Assembly (NCBI GenBank): GCA_036374995.1
Contig: DASUSS010000007.1
Coordinates: 1-64,000, forward strand
Direction of reading: 5' to 3'
DNA length: 64,000 nucleotides
Source of the DNA: SH-MAG3 sp036374995
Lineage (GTDB): Bacteria; Gemmatimonadota; Gemmatimonadetes; Longimicrobiales; RSA9
In this document: in pieces, positions 63,339-64,000 of the stretch
Numbering within the stretch: position 1 is the stretch's first letter
Layout: each line of letters starts with the position of its first letter
Notes under the pieces: model-generated
Told to the model about the DNA's origin: nothing
Database searches by the model: none
The model's input: the letters and a program-made list of their open reading frames with translations, nothing else
Position numbers and translations under genes: made by a program

Positions 63339-64000
63339 ATGAAAGAGAACGTGAAGCTCACCCTCCCCGACGGGAAGGTGATCGAGATCCCGAAGGGCGG
63401 CACCGCGAAGGATGCCGCCGAGCGGATCGGTCCCCGCCTCGCGCAGGCCGCCGTCGGCGCGAAGCTGGACGGCCGCGTCATCGATCTGATGACCGGGATC
63501 GACGAAGACGCGAAGCTCCAGATCCTGACCGAGAAGGATCCGGAGGGCCTCGATATCATGCGTCACTCCGCAGCGCACGTCCTCGCGACGGCCGTGCGCA
63601 GGATCTACCCGAAGGCCGGCATCGGCTTCGGCCCCGCGATCGAGGACGGGTTCTATTACGACTTCGAGGTGCCACACCCGTTCACGCCGGAGGATCTCGA
63701 GCAGATCCAGGCGGCGGTCGCGGATGTCATCGGCGCGGACGAACCGTTCGAGCGGAAGGTCGTCGAGAAGCGCGAGGCGCGCGACCTGTTCGCGGACGAT
63801 CCGCTCAAGCTCGAGCGGCTCGAAGAGCTCGGCGATGACGAGGTCATCACCGTCTACCGCAACGGCGCCTTCCTCGATCTATGCCGCGGCCCGCACGTGC
63901 CGTCGACCGGGCGTGTGAAGAACGTGAAGATCATGTCCGCGGCGGGCGCGTACTGGCGGGGTGATGTGAAGCGGCAGATGCTGCAGCGCATTTACGGCAC
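63339..64000 (+). CDS. thrS: threonyl-tRNA synthetase (5' part)
   Basis: The first 220 residues before the window ends. An N-terminal TGS domain (KLTLPDGKVIEIPKGGTAKD) is followed by the editing domain with RHSAAHVLATAVRRIYP (HxxxH) and IEDGFYYDF, and LDLCRGPHVP. It charges tRNA-Thr. ATG 63339 has AGGAAAAG just upstream. The catalytic and anticodon domains lie beyond the window. Confidence 0.96.
   Translation, partial: MKENVKLTLPDGKVIEIPKGGTAKDAAERIGPRLAQAAVGAKLDGRVIDLMTGIDEDAKLQILTEKDPEGLDIMRHSAAHVLATAVRRIYPKAGIGFGPAIEDGFYYDFEVPHPFTPEDLEQIQAAVADVIGADEPFERKVVEKREARDLFADDPLKLERLEELGDDEVITVYRNGAFLDLCRGPHVPSTGRVKNVKIMSAAGAYWRGDVKRQMLQRIYG

Overview
The window is a high-GC (mostly G/C third positions), densely packed bacterial chromosome segment of about 55 protein genes and two tRNAs. 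It combines a Bacteroidetes-like SusC/SusD outer-membrane pair and Bat (aerotolerance) cluster with a complete system I cytochrome c maturation operon, a BshA glycosyltransferase and many lipoproteins. This mix, with the GC content, fits Gemmatimonadota best; that assignment is inference, since no rRNA is present. No prophage, integrase, transposase or CRISPR array was recognised, so most of the window is core metabolism.

Layout. 2-6395: envelope proteins (PQQ-type sugar dehydrogenase lipoprotein, c-di-GMP GGDEF-EAL sensor, M28-PDZ peptidase, PD40 beta-propeller lipoprotein). 6589-9447: pntAA-pntAB-pntB transhydrogenase. 9496-15220: ccmABCDEFGH. 15217-16884 (-): formate-THF ligase. 17008-19807: gltX, tRNA-Gln(CTG), a LexA-like repressor with a degenerate protease site, tadA. 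20067-21710 (-): NhaC-type antiporter. 21885-25846: pyrR-pyrB-pyrC-yhaM, fully overlapped. 26119-26376 (-): rpsT. 26576-28942: scpA-scpB-rluB, then a 550-residue Rossmann protein of unknown role. 30660-38659: moxR-DUF58-batA-batB/C-batD/E. 38734-39468: upp and a CAT-anticodon tRNA. 40088-43073: NSS transporter with its small subunit, opposed by a CaCA exchanger. 43176-45145: small envelope proteins, two of them resembling isolated TonB-plug domains. 45228-49865 (-): susC-susD. 50224-53652: secD-secF-tatD. 53712-60038: mutL-miaA-bshA-nadC-birA-coaX, with mostly overlapping start and stop codons. 60365-62343: groES-groEL behind a CIRCE operator. 62451-63116: an inverted-repeat-bounded segment carrying a four-helix-bundle gene. 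63144-64000: a threonine-rich leader peptide, an intrinsic terminator and the 5' part of thrS.

The most interesting points are (1) a probable ribosome-mediated threonine attenuator in front of thrS, whose leader peptide seems to be translated from a leaderless mRNA; (2) a small cassette-like element with multi-block inverted repeats around an S23/Avd-type four-helix-bundle gene; (3) a LexA homologue that has lost the catalytic Ser, the catalytic Lys and the cleavage dipeptide; (4) paired plug-like mini-proteins; (5) gene fusions in the Bat cluster; and (6) divergent promoters in which one symmetric -10 element serves both strands, plus leaderless starts. All functions are read from motifs and context; no database search was possible.
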